DNA from: Lewinellaceae bacterium
GTDB taxonomy: Bacteria > Bacteroidota > Bacteroidia > Chitinophagales > Saprospiraceae
NCBI GenBank assembly: GCA_020636095.1
Contig: JACJYN010000003.1
Location: 496,001 to 560,000, forward strand
Direction: 5' to 3'
DNA length: 64,000 nt
The position numbers and the translations under genes were made by a program. Shown here piece after piece: positions 1 through 7,940 of this stretch (positions are counted from its first letter, which is position 1; each line of letters opens with the position of its first letter). The notes below the pieces were generated by a model, which saw only the letters and a program-made list of their open reading frames with translations, made no database searches and was not told where the DNA came from.

Positions 1-100
1 AAAGGCCATTATCAACGAAGAGCAGTCTGAAACCATTGTATATCAAAAAGACGGGCGCGACTTTCGAATCGACCTGCCCCAAACTTTGTTTTTAGCATGA
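1..100 (+). CDS. jetA: JetA (DUF3375), C-terminal end only
   Basis: Only the last 32 codons or so are inside the window; the open frame runs in from the left edge and ends at TGA 98-100. The tail contains IVYQKDGRDFRIDLP and overlaps the next start codon as ATGA. On its own the fragment is too short to assign. Its position directly before a DUF4194 gene, a MukB-like ATPase and a DUF2220 nuclease fits JetA, the kleisin-like subunit of type I Wadjet. Identity is therefore inferred from gene order. The rest of the gene lies outside the window. Confidence 0.7.
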   Translation, partial: KAIINEEQSETIVYQKDGRDFRIDLPQTLFLA

Positions 101-681
101 ATGCAAGCCCGGAACAGGAAGAATTTGGCATCCCCGCCGTTTATTTGCTGAAGGGCATTCTCTACCGGCATCAGGAAGATGCCTGGAACCTATTGCTGCG
201 CTACCGCGGCCGCCTGCAGGAGTACTTCGCCATACTCGGCCTGGAGTTGCTCGTAGAGGAAGGAGAAGGATATGCCTACCTGCGGCAGCGGCCCCGCGAC
301 GACGAGGAAGAAGGCGATTTCCCACGCCTGATGAGCCGTCGGCGCCTGTCCTACCCAATCACCCTGCTTATCGTGCTGTTACGCAAGCGCCTGCTCGAAT
401 TCGAAGCAGAGGGCAGCGAGGCCCGTCTGGTGCTCAGCCATAGCGATATCATTGAGATGATGCGCATATATTGGGATGAGCTGGACACCAATGAGCGCAA
501 ACGGGAAGATCAGTTACAACTGCACATCAAAAAAATAATAACCTACGGTTTCCTGCGGCCGCTCAAAGAAGAAAAAGGCCGTTACGAAGTCAACCGTATC
601 CTCAAGGCGTATGTGCCTATTGAAAAACTGAATGAAATACTGGAGCAATTGAAAACCTACGCCGAGGAGCGCGCAGAATAA
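97..681 (+). CDS. jetB: JetB, Wadjet subunit (DUF4194, MukE-like)
   Basis: A 194-aa protein of the DUF4194 family. In Wadjet the JetA/JetB pair are the kleisin (MukF-like) and KITE (MukE-like) subunits that bridge the SMC-like JetC ATPase on DNA. The sequence is rich in charged helices, with a winged-helix type stretch around residues 85-165 (LSYPITLLIVLLRKRLLEFE, then a strongly basic helix near KKIITYGFL), as in MukE-like proteins. It starts in an ATGA overlap with jetA and ends 6 bases before jetC, so the genes are surely co-transcribed and probably translationally coupled. Length is normal for the family. Sure of the system; the subunit name follows family and order. Confidence 0.88.
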   Translation: MNASPEQEEFGIPAVYLLKGILYRHQEDAWNLLLRYRGRLQEYFAILGLELLVEEGEGYAYLRQRPRDDEEEGDFPRLMSRRRLSYPITLLIVLLRKRLLEFEAEGSEARLVLSHSDIIEMMRIYWDELDTNERKREDQLQLHIKKIITYGFLRPLKEEKGRYEVNRILKAYVPIEKLNEILEQLKTYAEERAE

Positions 682-687
682 CCACTT

Positions 688-3600
688 ATGCTACTCGAAC
701 TGGAAACCAATATCGACAACAAACGCGCAGGGTACCGCCTGCAGCGCCTGGAAGTACTCAATTGGGGCACCTTCGACGGACATGTATGGACGATCAACCC
801 GAATGGGGATAACGCGTTGCTGACCGGAGACATCGGCTCCGGCAAATCCACCCTTGTCGACGCCATTACTACCCTGCTGGTGCCTCATCAGAAGATCACT
901 TACAACAAAGCCGCCGGGGCGGAAACCCGCGAGCGCAGCCTGCTGAGTTACATCCGCGGGGCCTACAAGAACGAGAAGGTCACCCAATCGAGCAAAGCCC
1001 GTGATGTGTACCTGCGTAGCGGTAAAGAGCATTTTACCCTGCTGCTGGCGGCCTTTTCCAACGAAGGCTACGGGCAGGCGGCCACCCTGGCGCAGGTATT
1101 CTGGCTGCAAAACGACACTGTGCGGAAGTTCTACGTACTGGCGCAGAACGAGATGAGTATTGTGGGAGACTTCAGCAATTTCGGCAATCAGATCAAACGC
1201 CTTAAGAAGAGCCTCCGCCAGCGCCCGGATACCGAGGTGTTCGACACTTTTACAGATTATTCTAATCGCTTTCGACAAGCTTTTGGGCTTCGGCAACCAG
1301 AAGCCCTCGACCTTTTTTACCAGACGGTCTCCATGAAATCGGTGGGCAACCTGACCGATTTCGTACGCGAGCAGATGTTAGGGCAGACCGATATTCAATC
1401 CAAAATTGACGAGTTGGTCAGCCGTTACGGCGACCTCACGGAAGCCCACAAGGCCGTCCGGCGTGCCCGGGAGCAGAGTGAACTCCTGAAGCCACTCGTG
1501 GAGGAGGCCAACCAACTGGAAGGCGCCCGCCGGGAGATCGGGAATCTGGAAGCGGTATTGGAAGAAATCCCTCGTTACTTTGCCCGCCATCGGGTGCGGG
1601 CGTTACAGCAGCAATTGTTGCAACTGTACAGCGCCTGGCGGCAAAATGAGGAGGAACAAGCAGCCTTATCCACCTTGCAGAAACAACAACGACAGGACCT
1701 CGCTCGCCTGGAAACGACGCGCGCTGGCCTGAGCGTCAACCAACGCCTGGAGAGCATCCGTATGGAGCTGGAACAGCGACGGTCCGAAAAAAAACAACGG
1801 CAGCAACAAGCTGAACGCTACCGAGAAAGCTGTGGACAGTTGTTGGAAAGCTATCCGGGTAGCGACGCTCCCACGATCGGGCTGCCTGCCTCCGCCGGCC
1901 ATTTTTTGAAACAACAGCAGTGGGCCAATACTGCCCTCGATGAAGTGCATGTGGAGATGGAGCACATTCGGGATATCATACAGCCGCTCCACGTGCGCAT
2001 TGCCCATCAGCACGAGCAGGTGCAGGAGTTGGACACCGAGCTGCAGTCCCTGCGCCAACGCCCTACCCAAATCCCGCAACGCAATATTCAGCTGCGCGCC
2101 CGCATCCTCGAAGCCTTGGAATTGCCTCCTGAAGAGCTGCCCTTTGCCGGTGAACTGCTACAAGTGCGCGAAGAAGAAAAAGACTGGCAGGGGGCGATTG
2201 AGCGGCAACTCCATAGCCTGGGCCTTAGCCTGCTCGTACCCGACCGGCACTACCGGGCTGTCAGCGACTACGTCGACCGCCACCACCTGGGCGGCAAGCT
2301 GGTGTACCTGCGCACCCTGGAGCACCGTCGCCCTGCACGGGAGGAACCCGCCCTCAATTCACTGGTGCACAAAGTGCGTATCAAAGCCGATACTGAATTT
2401 TACAATTGGCTGGAAAGTGAGTTGCACAGCCGCTATGATTATGTCTGCTGTGAGAATATGGATGAGTTCCGGCGCTCCGCCCGCGGCCTCACCCGCAGTG
2501 GGCAGAGCAAGTCGGGCCGCATCAGCCACACCAAGGATGACCGCTACGATGTAAACGACCGCCGCCGCTACGTGCTGGGCTGGAGCAATAAGGAGAAAAT
2601 AGCTGCCCTGGAAAGCGCCCTGGAGGCCGAAGCTCGGAAGTTGGCGGAGGCTGAACGGGAACTGGCGGCCCTGCGGCAACACGAGCGGCAGCTCAATGGC
2701 CGGCGCGATGCCCTCAATAAATTGCTTCAATTTACCGAATTTGAAGCCATTGATTTCAAACCGGTAGTCCTGCGCATACAGGAACTGGCGGAGGAGCGGC
2801 AGCGCCTCGAAGCCGGCTCCGAAGAACTGCGGGAGCTACAGGCTCGGATACAGGCGCTGGAAATCCGGATTGAAGAAACGGAAAATCAAAAGGCCCGCCT
2901 GAGCGAGCGGCGGGGCTCCCTGCGCAATGACCTGCTGCGGAATACCCAACAGATTTACGAATTGCTGGAGTTGCTGGAAATTAAACCGCCGGAGATCAGC
3001 CGCGATGAGCAAGGCCTGCCCGCCGATATGGAGCAGCTGAAGACTCATTTCACCGAAGCGCCCTTACCCGATATGCCTCCTTCCGGTACCCTGCGGCAAC
3101 GCCTGCCCTCCATCGCGGGTACTGCAGATGCGAAGGCGCTGGAAGCCGCCCAACGAAAATTGCAGGAGCAGGTCGGTGGCAGCCGGGGGGAACTGAAGCG
3201 CTGTAATGATCAGGCGAGTAAGCTGGAGCGTAGCATCAGCCTGCAGATGAAGGATTTTAAAACCCGCTACCCGGAGGAGACGCTGGAAGTGGATGCCGAT
3301 CCCCGATCTATCCCGGAATTTCGCAGCCTGTATGCCCGCCTGATGGAAGATGATATTCCCCGCCATGAGGAGCGCTTTCGGGAGTTGCTCAAGCAGGGCA
3401 CTATCCGAAGCATTCTCACTTTCAAATCCAAACTGGAGGAGTACGAGCAGGACATCGTAGAGAAGATCGAGCGCATCAATGCCCACCTGTACGAAATCGA
3501 TTACAATCCCGGTACTTATATCCGCATCGCCAAGGAAGAGGTGCGCACCGAGGATATTCTCACCTTCAAACAAGACCTGCGGGCCTGCCTCAGCGATGTG

Positions 3601-4167
3601 TACGGCGATACCGAAGATATTTATACTGAAGAGAAATTCAATCAGGTCAAAAAGCTACTCGACCGCTTCCGGGGGGAAACTGAAGAGGACAGCCGCTGGG
3701 CGAAGCGCGTGACCGATGTACGGCAGTGGCACACCTTCGGCGCGGAAGAACGCTGGCGGGAAACGGACGAACCGCATGAGTACTTCAGCGACTCCTCCGG
3801 TAAATCGGGTGGGCAGAAGGAAAAGCTGGCCTACACTATCCTCGCCTCCGCCATCGCCTTCCAGTTTGGCCTGGAATGGGGCCGCTCGCGCGACCGTTCC
3901 TTCCGCTTTGTGGTCATTGACGAGGCCTTCGGGCGTGGCTCCGATGAGAGCACCCGCTACGGCCTACAGCTTTTTGAACGCCTCAACCTGCAACTCCTCA
4001 TCGTGACACCCCTGCAAAAGATCAACGTGATTGAGGATTATATCAATGCGGTGCACTATGTGTCTAACCCCAACGGGCAACAATCTCTGGTGCGCAATAT
4101 CAGCAAGGCGGAATACCTCAAGGAAAAAGCTGAGCGCTTTGCACAGCAAAACGCCGATAACGGATGA
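688..4167 (+). CDS. jetC: JetC, Wadjet SMC/MukB-like ATPase
   Basis: A 1159-aa condensin-like ATPase. Walker A GDIGSGKST is at about residues 47-55, long coiled-coil arms rich in Q, E, R and L fill about 240-500 and 600-780, a hinge-like globular part lies between, and the ABC signature (SGKSGGQKEKLAY, about 1037) and Walker B (FVVIDEAFGRGS, about 1072-1083) close the head. In Wadjet this motor extrudes DNA loops and senses small circular DNA so that JetD can cut it. It is co-directional with jetB (6-base gap) and overlaps jetD by four bases (ATGA). No frameshift or lost motif is visible, so the ATPase appears intact. Confidence 0.93.
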   Translation: MLLELETNIDNKRAGYRLQRLEVLNWGTFDGHVWTINPNGDNALLTGDIGSGKSTLVDAITTLLVPHQKITYNKAAGAETRERSLLSYIRGAYKNEKVTQSSKARDVYLRSGKEHFTLLLAAFSNEGYGQAATLAQVFWLQNDTVRKFYVLAQNEMSIVGDFSNFGNQIKRLKKSLRQRPDTEVFDTFTDYSNRFRQAFGLRQPEALDLFYQTVSMKSVGNLTDFVREQMLGQTDIQSKIDELVSRYGDLTEAHKAVRRAREQSELLKPLVEEANQLEGARREIGNLEAVLEEIPRYFARHRVRALQQQLLQLYSAWRQNEEEQAALSTLQKQQRQDLARLETTRAGLSVNQRLESIRMELEQRRSEKKQRQQQAERYRESCGQLLESYPGSDAPTIGLPASAGHFLKQQQWANTALDEVHVEMEHIRDIIQPLHVRIAHQHEQVQELDTELQSLRQRPTQIPQRNIQLRARILEALELPPEELPFAGELLQVREEEKDWQGAIERQLHSLGLSLLVPDRHYRAVSDYVDRHHLGGKLVYLRTLEHRRPAREEPALNSLVHKVRIKADTEFYNWLESELHSRYDYVCCENMDEFRRSARGLTRSGQSKSGRISHTKDDRYDVNDRRRYVLGWSNKEKIAALESALEAEARKLAEAERELAALRQHERQLNGRRDALNKLLQFTEFEAIDFKPVVLRIQELAEERQRLEAGSEELRELQARIQALEIRIEETENQKARLSERRGSLRNDLLRNTQQIYELLELLEIKPPEISRDEQGLPADMEQLKTHFTEAPLPDMPPSGTLRQRLPSIAGTADAKALEAAQRKLQEQVGGSRGELKRCNDQASKLERSISLQMKDFKTRYPEETLEVDADPRSIPEFRSLYARLMEDDIPRHEERFRELLKQGTIRSILTFKSKLEEYEQDIVEKIERINAHLYEIDYNPGTYIRIAKEEVRTEDILTFKQDLRACLSDVYGDTEDIYTEEKFNQVKKLLDRFRGETEEDSRWAKRVTDVRQWHTFGAEERWRETDEPHEYFSDSSGKSGGQKEKLAYTILASAIAFQFGLEWGRSRDRSFRFVVIDEAFGRGSDESTRYGLQLFERLNLQLLIVTPLQKINVIEDYINAVHYVSNPNGQQSLVRNISKAEYLKEKAERFAQQNADNG

Positions 4168-5354
4168 TCAGCCCCCGGGAAATACAAGAGCAAGCCGAAC
4201 GCTGGTGGCCGGAGGTGCTCCGGGCTACGCTTACGGGTGAGCCGTATTTCCCCCAAAACCTGAACCGCATCGGTAAAGTGAAAACCAATGAACGCCTGCA
4301 GGCCTTCGACCGCATCCGGGCGCAGCAGGAGGCGCTGCTGGCAGGCTGTAAATCCCGCAACGGCCAAGGTTATACCCTGCACTGGGAGGAGCGCAACTAC
4401 CGCAACGTCGGCCGCAACCGCTTCATCACCGGCATCAGCATCGATACACTGGCCGACTACCTGTACCTGCTGCGGCGCGGGGCGGCCCACCGACGTTTTC
4501 TGGAGGATGCGCAACTCATAGGGGAACAAGTACCGGAGCTCGAAGCCTGGTGCAAAGACAATCCACTGGAGATTGAAGCTTGCCAGGGACAATGGCCCGA
4601 CTTGCTTCGGGTCGTCCGTTACTTTCTGGACGAACACCAGCCGGGGCAATACTACATCCGGGAATTGCCGCTCGCCATCCCCACCAAATTTATTGAAAGC
4701 CACCTCAAGGTGCTTGCTTCTCTGCTCGATGCCGTCCTGCCATCAGAGCGGGTCAACCAGGGCTTTCGGGGTGTGAATCAATTTGAACAGCGCTATGGCC
4801 TCAAATACCGGCAGCCCATGGTTCGCCTGCGCCTGCTCGATACGGCCATGGCGCAGGAATACTTCAGCGGGCTGAGCGACCTGCAAATTCCGCTCGACGA
4901 TTTCACGGGGCTTTGCCTGCCGTTGCAAAGAGTCATCATTCTGGAAAACAAGACCAACTTTTCTAACTTGATGAACTTCCTGACCCTGCCGCAACTGTCG
5001 GGCACGGCGGGAATATTCGGCAGTGGCTTTGGATTGGGACGGCTCAAAGACATCGAATGGCTGCATAAATTAGAAATACGCTATTGGGGCGACCTCGATG
5101 CACACGGCTTGCAAATCCTTTCTCAGCTGCGGGGTTATTTTCCCCACGCCAAAGCTTTACTGATGGACCGAGCCACCCTCGACGCCTTCCCTCAGTATGT
5201 GCTAACCGATGCTCCTGAGAGCACGGCCAGCACATTACTCCACCTGACAGAGGAAGAGCAGGCACTATTTGACTACCTCAATACCAACCGCCTGCGGCTG
5301 GAGCAGGAGCGCATTCCGGTGGCGTATGTGCGGGAGCGGTTGGAAAAAATTTGA
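4164..5354 (+). CDS. jetD: JetD, Wadjet toprim nuclease (DUF3322/DUF2220)
   Basis: A 396-aa protein with an N-terminal DUF3322 arm and a C-terminal DUF2220 toprim fold related to the topoisomerase VI A subunit. Toprim metal-binding residues are visible: the glutamate in VIILENKTNFSN (about residue 261) and the DxD in YWGDLDAHG (about residues 309-311). JetD is the endonuclease that cleaves plasmid DNA once the JetABC motor has stalled. The start ATG overlaps the jetC stop. Gene order A-B-C-D and all catalytic residues are kept, so the defence module seems functional, apart from the part of jetA that cannot be seen here. Confidence 0.93.
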   Translation: MISPREIQEQAERWWPEVLRATLTGEPYFPQNLNRIGKVKTNERLQAFDRIRAQQEALLAGCKSRNGQGYTLHWEERNYRNVGRNRFITGISIDTLADYLYLLRRGAAHRRFLEDAQLIGEQVPELEAWCKDNPLEIEACQGQWPDLLRVVRYFLDEHQPGQYYIRELPLAIPTKFIESHLKVLASLLDAVLPSERVNQGFRGVNQFEQRYGLKYRQPMVRLRLLDTAMAQEYFSGLSDLQIPLDDFTGLCLPLQRVIILENKTNFSNLMNFLTLPQLSGTAGIFGSGFGLGRLKDIEWLHKLEIRYWGDLDAHGLQILSQLRGYFPHAKALLMDRATLDAFPQYVLTDAPESTASTLLHLTEEEQALFDYLNTNRLRLEQERIPVAYVRERLEKI

Positions 5355-5382
5355 ATGTCCTGCAAAAGTTTCCCTACTTTTA
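5350..5382 (+). promoter_or_regulatory. Bacteroidota-type promoter for the AraC-like gene
   Basis: TTTG at 5350-5353 and TACTTTTA at 5375-5382, separated by 21 bases, match the -33/-7 elements of the Bacteroidota primary sigma factor (TTTG and TAnnTTTG). The predicted start of transcription is about 20 bases before the TTG start at 5407. It suggests that the regulator has its own promoter and is not just read through from jetD. Pattern match only. Confidence 0.45.
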
Positions 5383-5406
5383 AACTGAACCAACCCGGCA
5401 TCAACC

Positions 5407-6471
5407 TTGGCCCTCACCATCGACAATACCCTGCACGTCATCATCATATTCCAGGGATTCCTCCTGGCGATCTTTTTGTTTACCCACCAGCGCCTGCGCG
5501 ACCGCCTGCTGGGCGGCATTTTGATATTGCTAGCTGCACAAATGCTGGGGCTTTTTCTGACCAACCTACAGGTCGGCGGCAGCTTTTTCGACAATATCAA
5601 CTGCATGTATGGGTTTCTGTACGGCGTATTGTTCTTTTTTTATACCCGTTCAATCACCCGCCGGGATTTTGCTCTGCGGCCACTGGATGGGCTCCACCTG
5701 ATCCCTTTTGGCTTATCGGTAGTGGGTATCGTCGCTATCGGTGGGGCATTCTGCCAGCCGAAGGTATACTTCGCTTATGTGCTCAGCATCAGTATTTACA
5801 TCCTGTTCTCCTTTTTCGAAATTCGCCGCTATAAAAGGGTCGTCCGTAACAATTATTCGCGGCTGGAAATGCTGAATCTGGATTGGCTGCAGTGGGCCTT
5901 CCTCCTGTTTACGTTCATCATCCTGGCCGATTTCTTTTCCTTTGCCTTTTTTATTCTGGGCCTGCCCAATGAATGGCAGGGCAGCCTTGTCCTGGTGCTG
6001 ATCCTGGCATTCATCAATACCCTTTATTTCAAAGGGCTGCGGCAGGCGGAAATCTTCTCGGGTGTCAGCCGGGAGGATGCTGCGCTGAGCACCCAACTGG
6101 AGTCTAACCGGCAACTGGACCTTTCCGAATCGGAATATAAGGAACTCATCAACCAGTTGGAGAGACATCTAAGAGAAACTGAAGGATACTGCGACCCCAA
6201 CCTCACCATCGGAGAACTAGCCGATCAACTCAACGTCCCCAAACGTAGGTTGTCCCAACTGATCAATGCTCACTATGGCCAGAATTTTGTAGACTTCATC
6301 AACACTTACCGCATCGAAAAGGCCAAAGAACGCTTCCGCAATCCCAGGGATGAGAAAGAGACCATCCTGGAGGTGATGTACGAGGTGGGCTTCAATTCCA
6401 AATCTTCCTTCAATACGGTTTTTAAAAAGAAGACGGGGCTGACGCCGAGCCAGTATAAAGATCGAGATTAA
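5407..6471 (+). CDS. Membrane-anchored AraC-family transcriptional regulator
   Basis: A 354-aa protein with about seven hydrophobic segments in residues 1-215 and a C-terminal AraC helix-turn-helix domain (about residues 245-352). The second HTH ends with the typical GFNSKSSFNTVFKKKTGLTPSQYK. This architecture, a 6-7 TM sensor plus AraC domain, is common in Bacteroidota; the ligand is not known. The first in-frame start is TTG at 5407; no in-frame ATG lies at a better place and the first TM segment begins straight after it. It follows jetD by 52 bases on the same strand, but there is no evidence that it controls Wadjet. Confidence 0.85.
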   Translation: MALTIDNTLHVIIIFQGFLLAIFLFTHQRLRDRLLGGILILLAAQMLGLFLTNLQVGGSFFDNINCMYGFLYGVLFFFYTRSITRRDFALRPLDGLHLIPFGLSVVGIVAIGGAFCQPKVYFAYVLSISIYILFSFFEIRRYKRVVRNNYSRLEMLNLDWLQWAFLLFTFIILADFFSFAFFILGLPNEWQGSLVLVLILAFINTLYFKGLRQAEIFSGVSREDAALSTQLESNRQLDLSESEYKELINQLERHLRETEGYCDPNLTIGELADQLNVPKRRLSQLINAHYGQNFVDFINTYRIEKAKERFRNPRDEKETILEVMYEVGFNSKSSFNTVFKKKTGLTPSQYKDRD

Positions 6472-6575
6472 CTATTACTGGTTCTATGACAATTGGGGGA
6501 AAGGGGATTTGCGACATTTGATTTGCCGCTTAAGCATTCCGCCCATGCTGGCACAGCAGTCGGGCACGTTCCATC

Positions 6576-6645
6576 CCGTTCGAATCCGCGTTTGCAAAAA
6601 TCCGAACCCTTTTCCTTCCTCCAAAATCCGTTCGAATCCGCGTTT
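6576..6645 (+). repeat. Pair of 18-bp direct repeats before a TlpA-like gene
   Basis: CCGTTCGAATCCGCGTTT occurs exactly at 6576-6593 and again at 6628-6645, 52 bases apart start to start (about five helical turns). The pair lies between the AraC-like gene and the TlpA-like gene, just upstream of a TACCTTTG -7 box. Direct repeats with whole-turn spacing are typical of AraC-family operators, but the link to this regulator is inference. The core TTCGAA is itself palindromic. Confidence 0.6.
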
Positions 6646-6672
6646 CCGGTCGCGATAGCGGGCCGGCGGGCC

Positions 6673-6680
6673 TACCTTTG
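6673..6680 (+). promoter_or_regulatory. -7 box for the TlpA-like gene
   Basis: TACCTTTG is a full match to TAnnTTTG and lies 24 bases before the ATG at 6705. No clear TTTG -33 element is found at the usual distance, so the promoter may be activator-dependent, which would fit the repeats directly upstream. Confidence 0.4.
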
Positions 6681-6704
6681 TCAGAGAACCAAAAACAATT
6701 GACC

Positions 6705-7772
6705 ATGAAATCACTCGTATTCCTGGCAGGTTTACTGCTGGCATTCAATGCTTTTACTCAACCGGAAGCCCGCTTTGAGTTATCCGGAATTACTGCTGCT
6801 GAAGTGGAAGTATGGCGCTTCGACTTCGTGCAGGGAGATTATGTGCACCTCGCTACCATAAAGGCGGAAGGAAACGGGGCCGGCACTTTTCAGGACACTT
6901 TCCAGGAGCCCGTCCTTTACCAGTTTCGGCTCGGGCCGGAACAGCGGGTAGCGGTAGCGGTAGAAAAGCCCGGGCTTTTTCAGCTCTCCCAAAACGAAAC
7001 ATTCGAACTACAATCGAAATCCGGCGCTATTGCCGATTTCGGCAAAACCATCCAGGAACTCAGCGAACACTATTTTGGTGAGCTGAAGGTAGCGTACGAA
7101 GACGCCTTGGAGAAGCAAGACATGGAAAGGCTAGCCGCGCTGGAAAAACAGAAAGACGAACTGCTGATCCAATTTATCCAGGGAATGGAAGCGGCCGTTC
7201 GCAATATGGGCCCCTCGGCGGAAGCCTACCAGGCCCTGACGTATTTTGATTCTCACAAAAACTTCGGATTCCTGGCGGAAATGGCGGAGGCTTTCGAAAA
7301 GCAGTATCCTCAAGCGGGTATGGCCAAAGCTTTGAAACAGCGAGTGGAAAGGGCTGCTCTTGTGCAGCGGGGCGCCACAGCGCCAGGCTTCACCGCCAGA
7401 GACATTGCATCAGAAACGGTAACCCTTTCCGGTTACCACGGCTCGTATGTGCTGGTCGACTTCTGGGCCTCCTGGTGCCTGGCTTGCCGGGCTGAGAACC
7501 CCAAGCTCGTCACCCTTTACAAAAAACTCCACACGCGGGGCTTCGAAATCCTGAGCATCAGCCTCGATGAAGCTGCGGAAAAGTGGGAACAAGCCATTGG
7601 CAAAGACCAGTTGTCCTGGCGGCAGGTAAGGGATGCCGATGGCGCCCTGGCAGGCTTGTACATGGTATCTTCGCTGCCCGCTAACTTTTTGCTCGATCCG
7701 GATGGCAGGATCGTTGCCAAGAATGTGACGGCGGATCAGCTGGAGGTGTTGTTGATGGAGTTGTTAAATTAA
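6705..7772 (+). CDS. TlpA-like thioredoxin-fold protein, exported
   Basis: A 355-aa protein with a signal peptide (MKSLVFLAGLLLAFNAFTQ) and a C-terminal thioredoxin/AhpC-TSA domain. The redox motif is WCLAC with cysteines at residues 258 and 261, followed by the usual GFEILSISLDE and a cis-Pro region SSLPANFLLD. The N-terminal half is a beta-rich DUF4369-like domain common in Bacteroidota cell-envelope thioredoxins. Likely role: disulfide reduction or peroxide handling in the periplasm. ATG 6705 was chosen over an upstream in-frame TTG because it gives a clean signal peptide. Confidence 0.85.
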   Translation: MKSLVFLAGLLLAFNAFTQPEARFELSGITAAEVEVWRFDFVQGDYVHLATIKAEGNGAGTFQDTFQEPVLYQFRLGPEQRVAVAVEKPGLFQLSQNETFELQSKSGAIADFGKTIQELSEHYFGELKVAYEDALEKQDMERLAALEKQKDELLIQFIQGMEAAVRNMGPSAEAYQALTYFDSHKNFGFLAEMAEAFEKQYPQAGMAKALKQRVERAALVQRGATAPGFTARDIASETVTLSGYHGSYVLVDFWASWCLACRAENPKLVTLYKKLHTRGFEILSISLDEAAEKWEQAIGKDQLSWRQVRDADGALAGLYMVSSLPANFLLDPDGRIVAKNVTADQLEVLLMELLN

Positions 7773-7775
7773 CCA

Positions 7776-7917
7776 GAGGGGCAATGTTCTCAACGAATTC
7801 TTTGGCGTTCACATCAGGAGCCGTCAGGCTGCCTTGGAAGCTCACATCGCAGGCTACCTGGGCTGCCCTCAATACTGCCTCGTCGAAAGAAGTGTTGTAG
7901 CCATGGATGAAAAGTGG
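7776..7917 (-). pseudogene. Remnant of a DUF900 alpha/beta hydrolase
   Basis: Reading the minus strand gives about 47 codons that include LFIHGYNTSFDEAVLRAAQ, which matches the core of DUF900 hydrolases (FVHGYNxSFEEAxRRAAQ). There is no room for the rest of the protein: the fragment starts 5 bases beyond the icmF end and runs into the 3' end of the TlpA-like gene. No start, nucleophile elbow or stop belongs to it. It looks like a leftover of a deleted gene. Confidence 0.5.
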
Positions 7918-7940
7918 TAGCCAGCACGAACCGGCAGGCC

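Noticed and set aside
1940..2554. Open frame of 204 codons on the plus strand inside jetC
   Set aside because: Out-of-frame shadow of the coiled-coil region, with a composition (Ser, Cys, Arg, Trp) not typical of a protein.
5355..5834. 159-codon frame after jetD as a fifth Wadjet gene
   Set aside because: It overlaps the AraC-like membrane protein in another frame and has no signal of its own; type I Wadjet has four genes.
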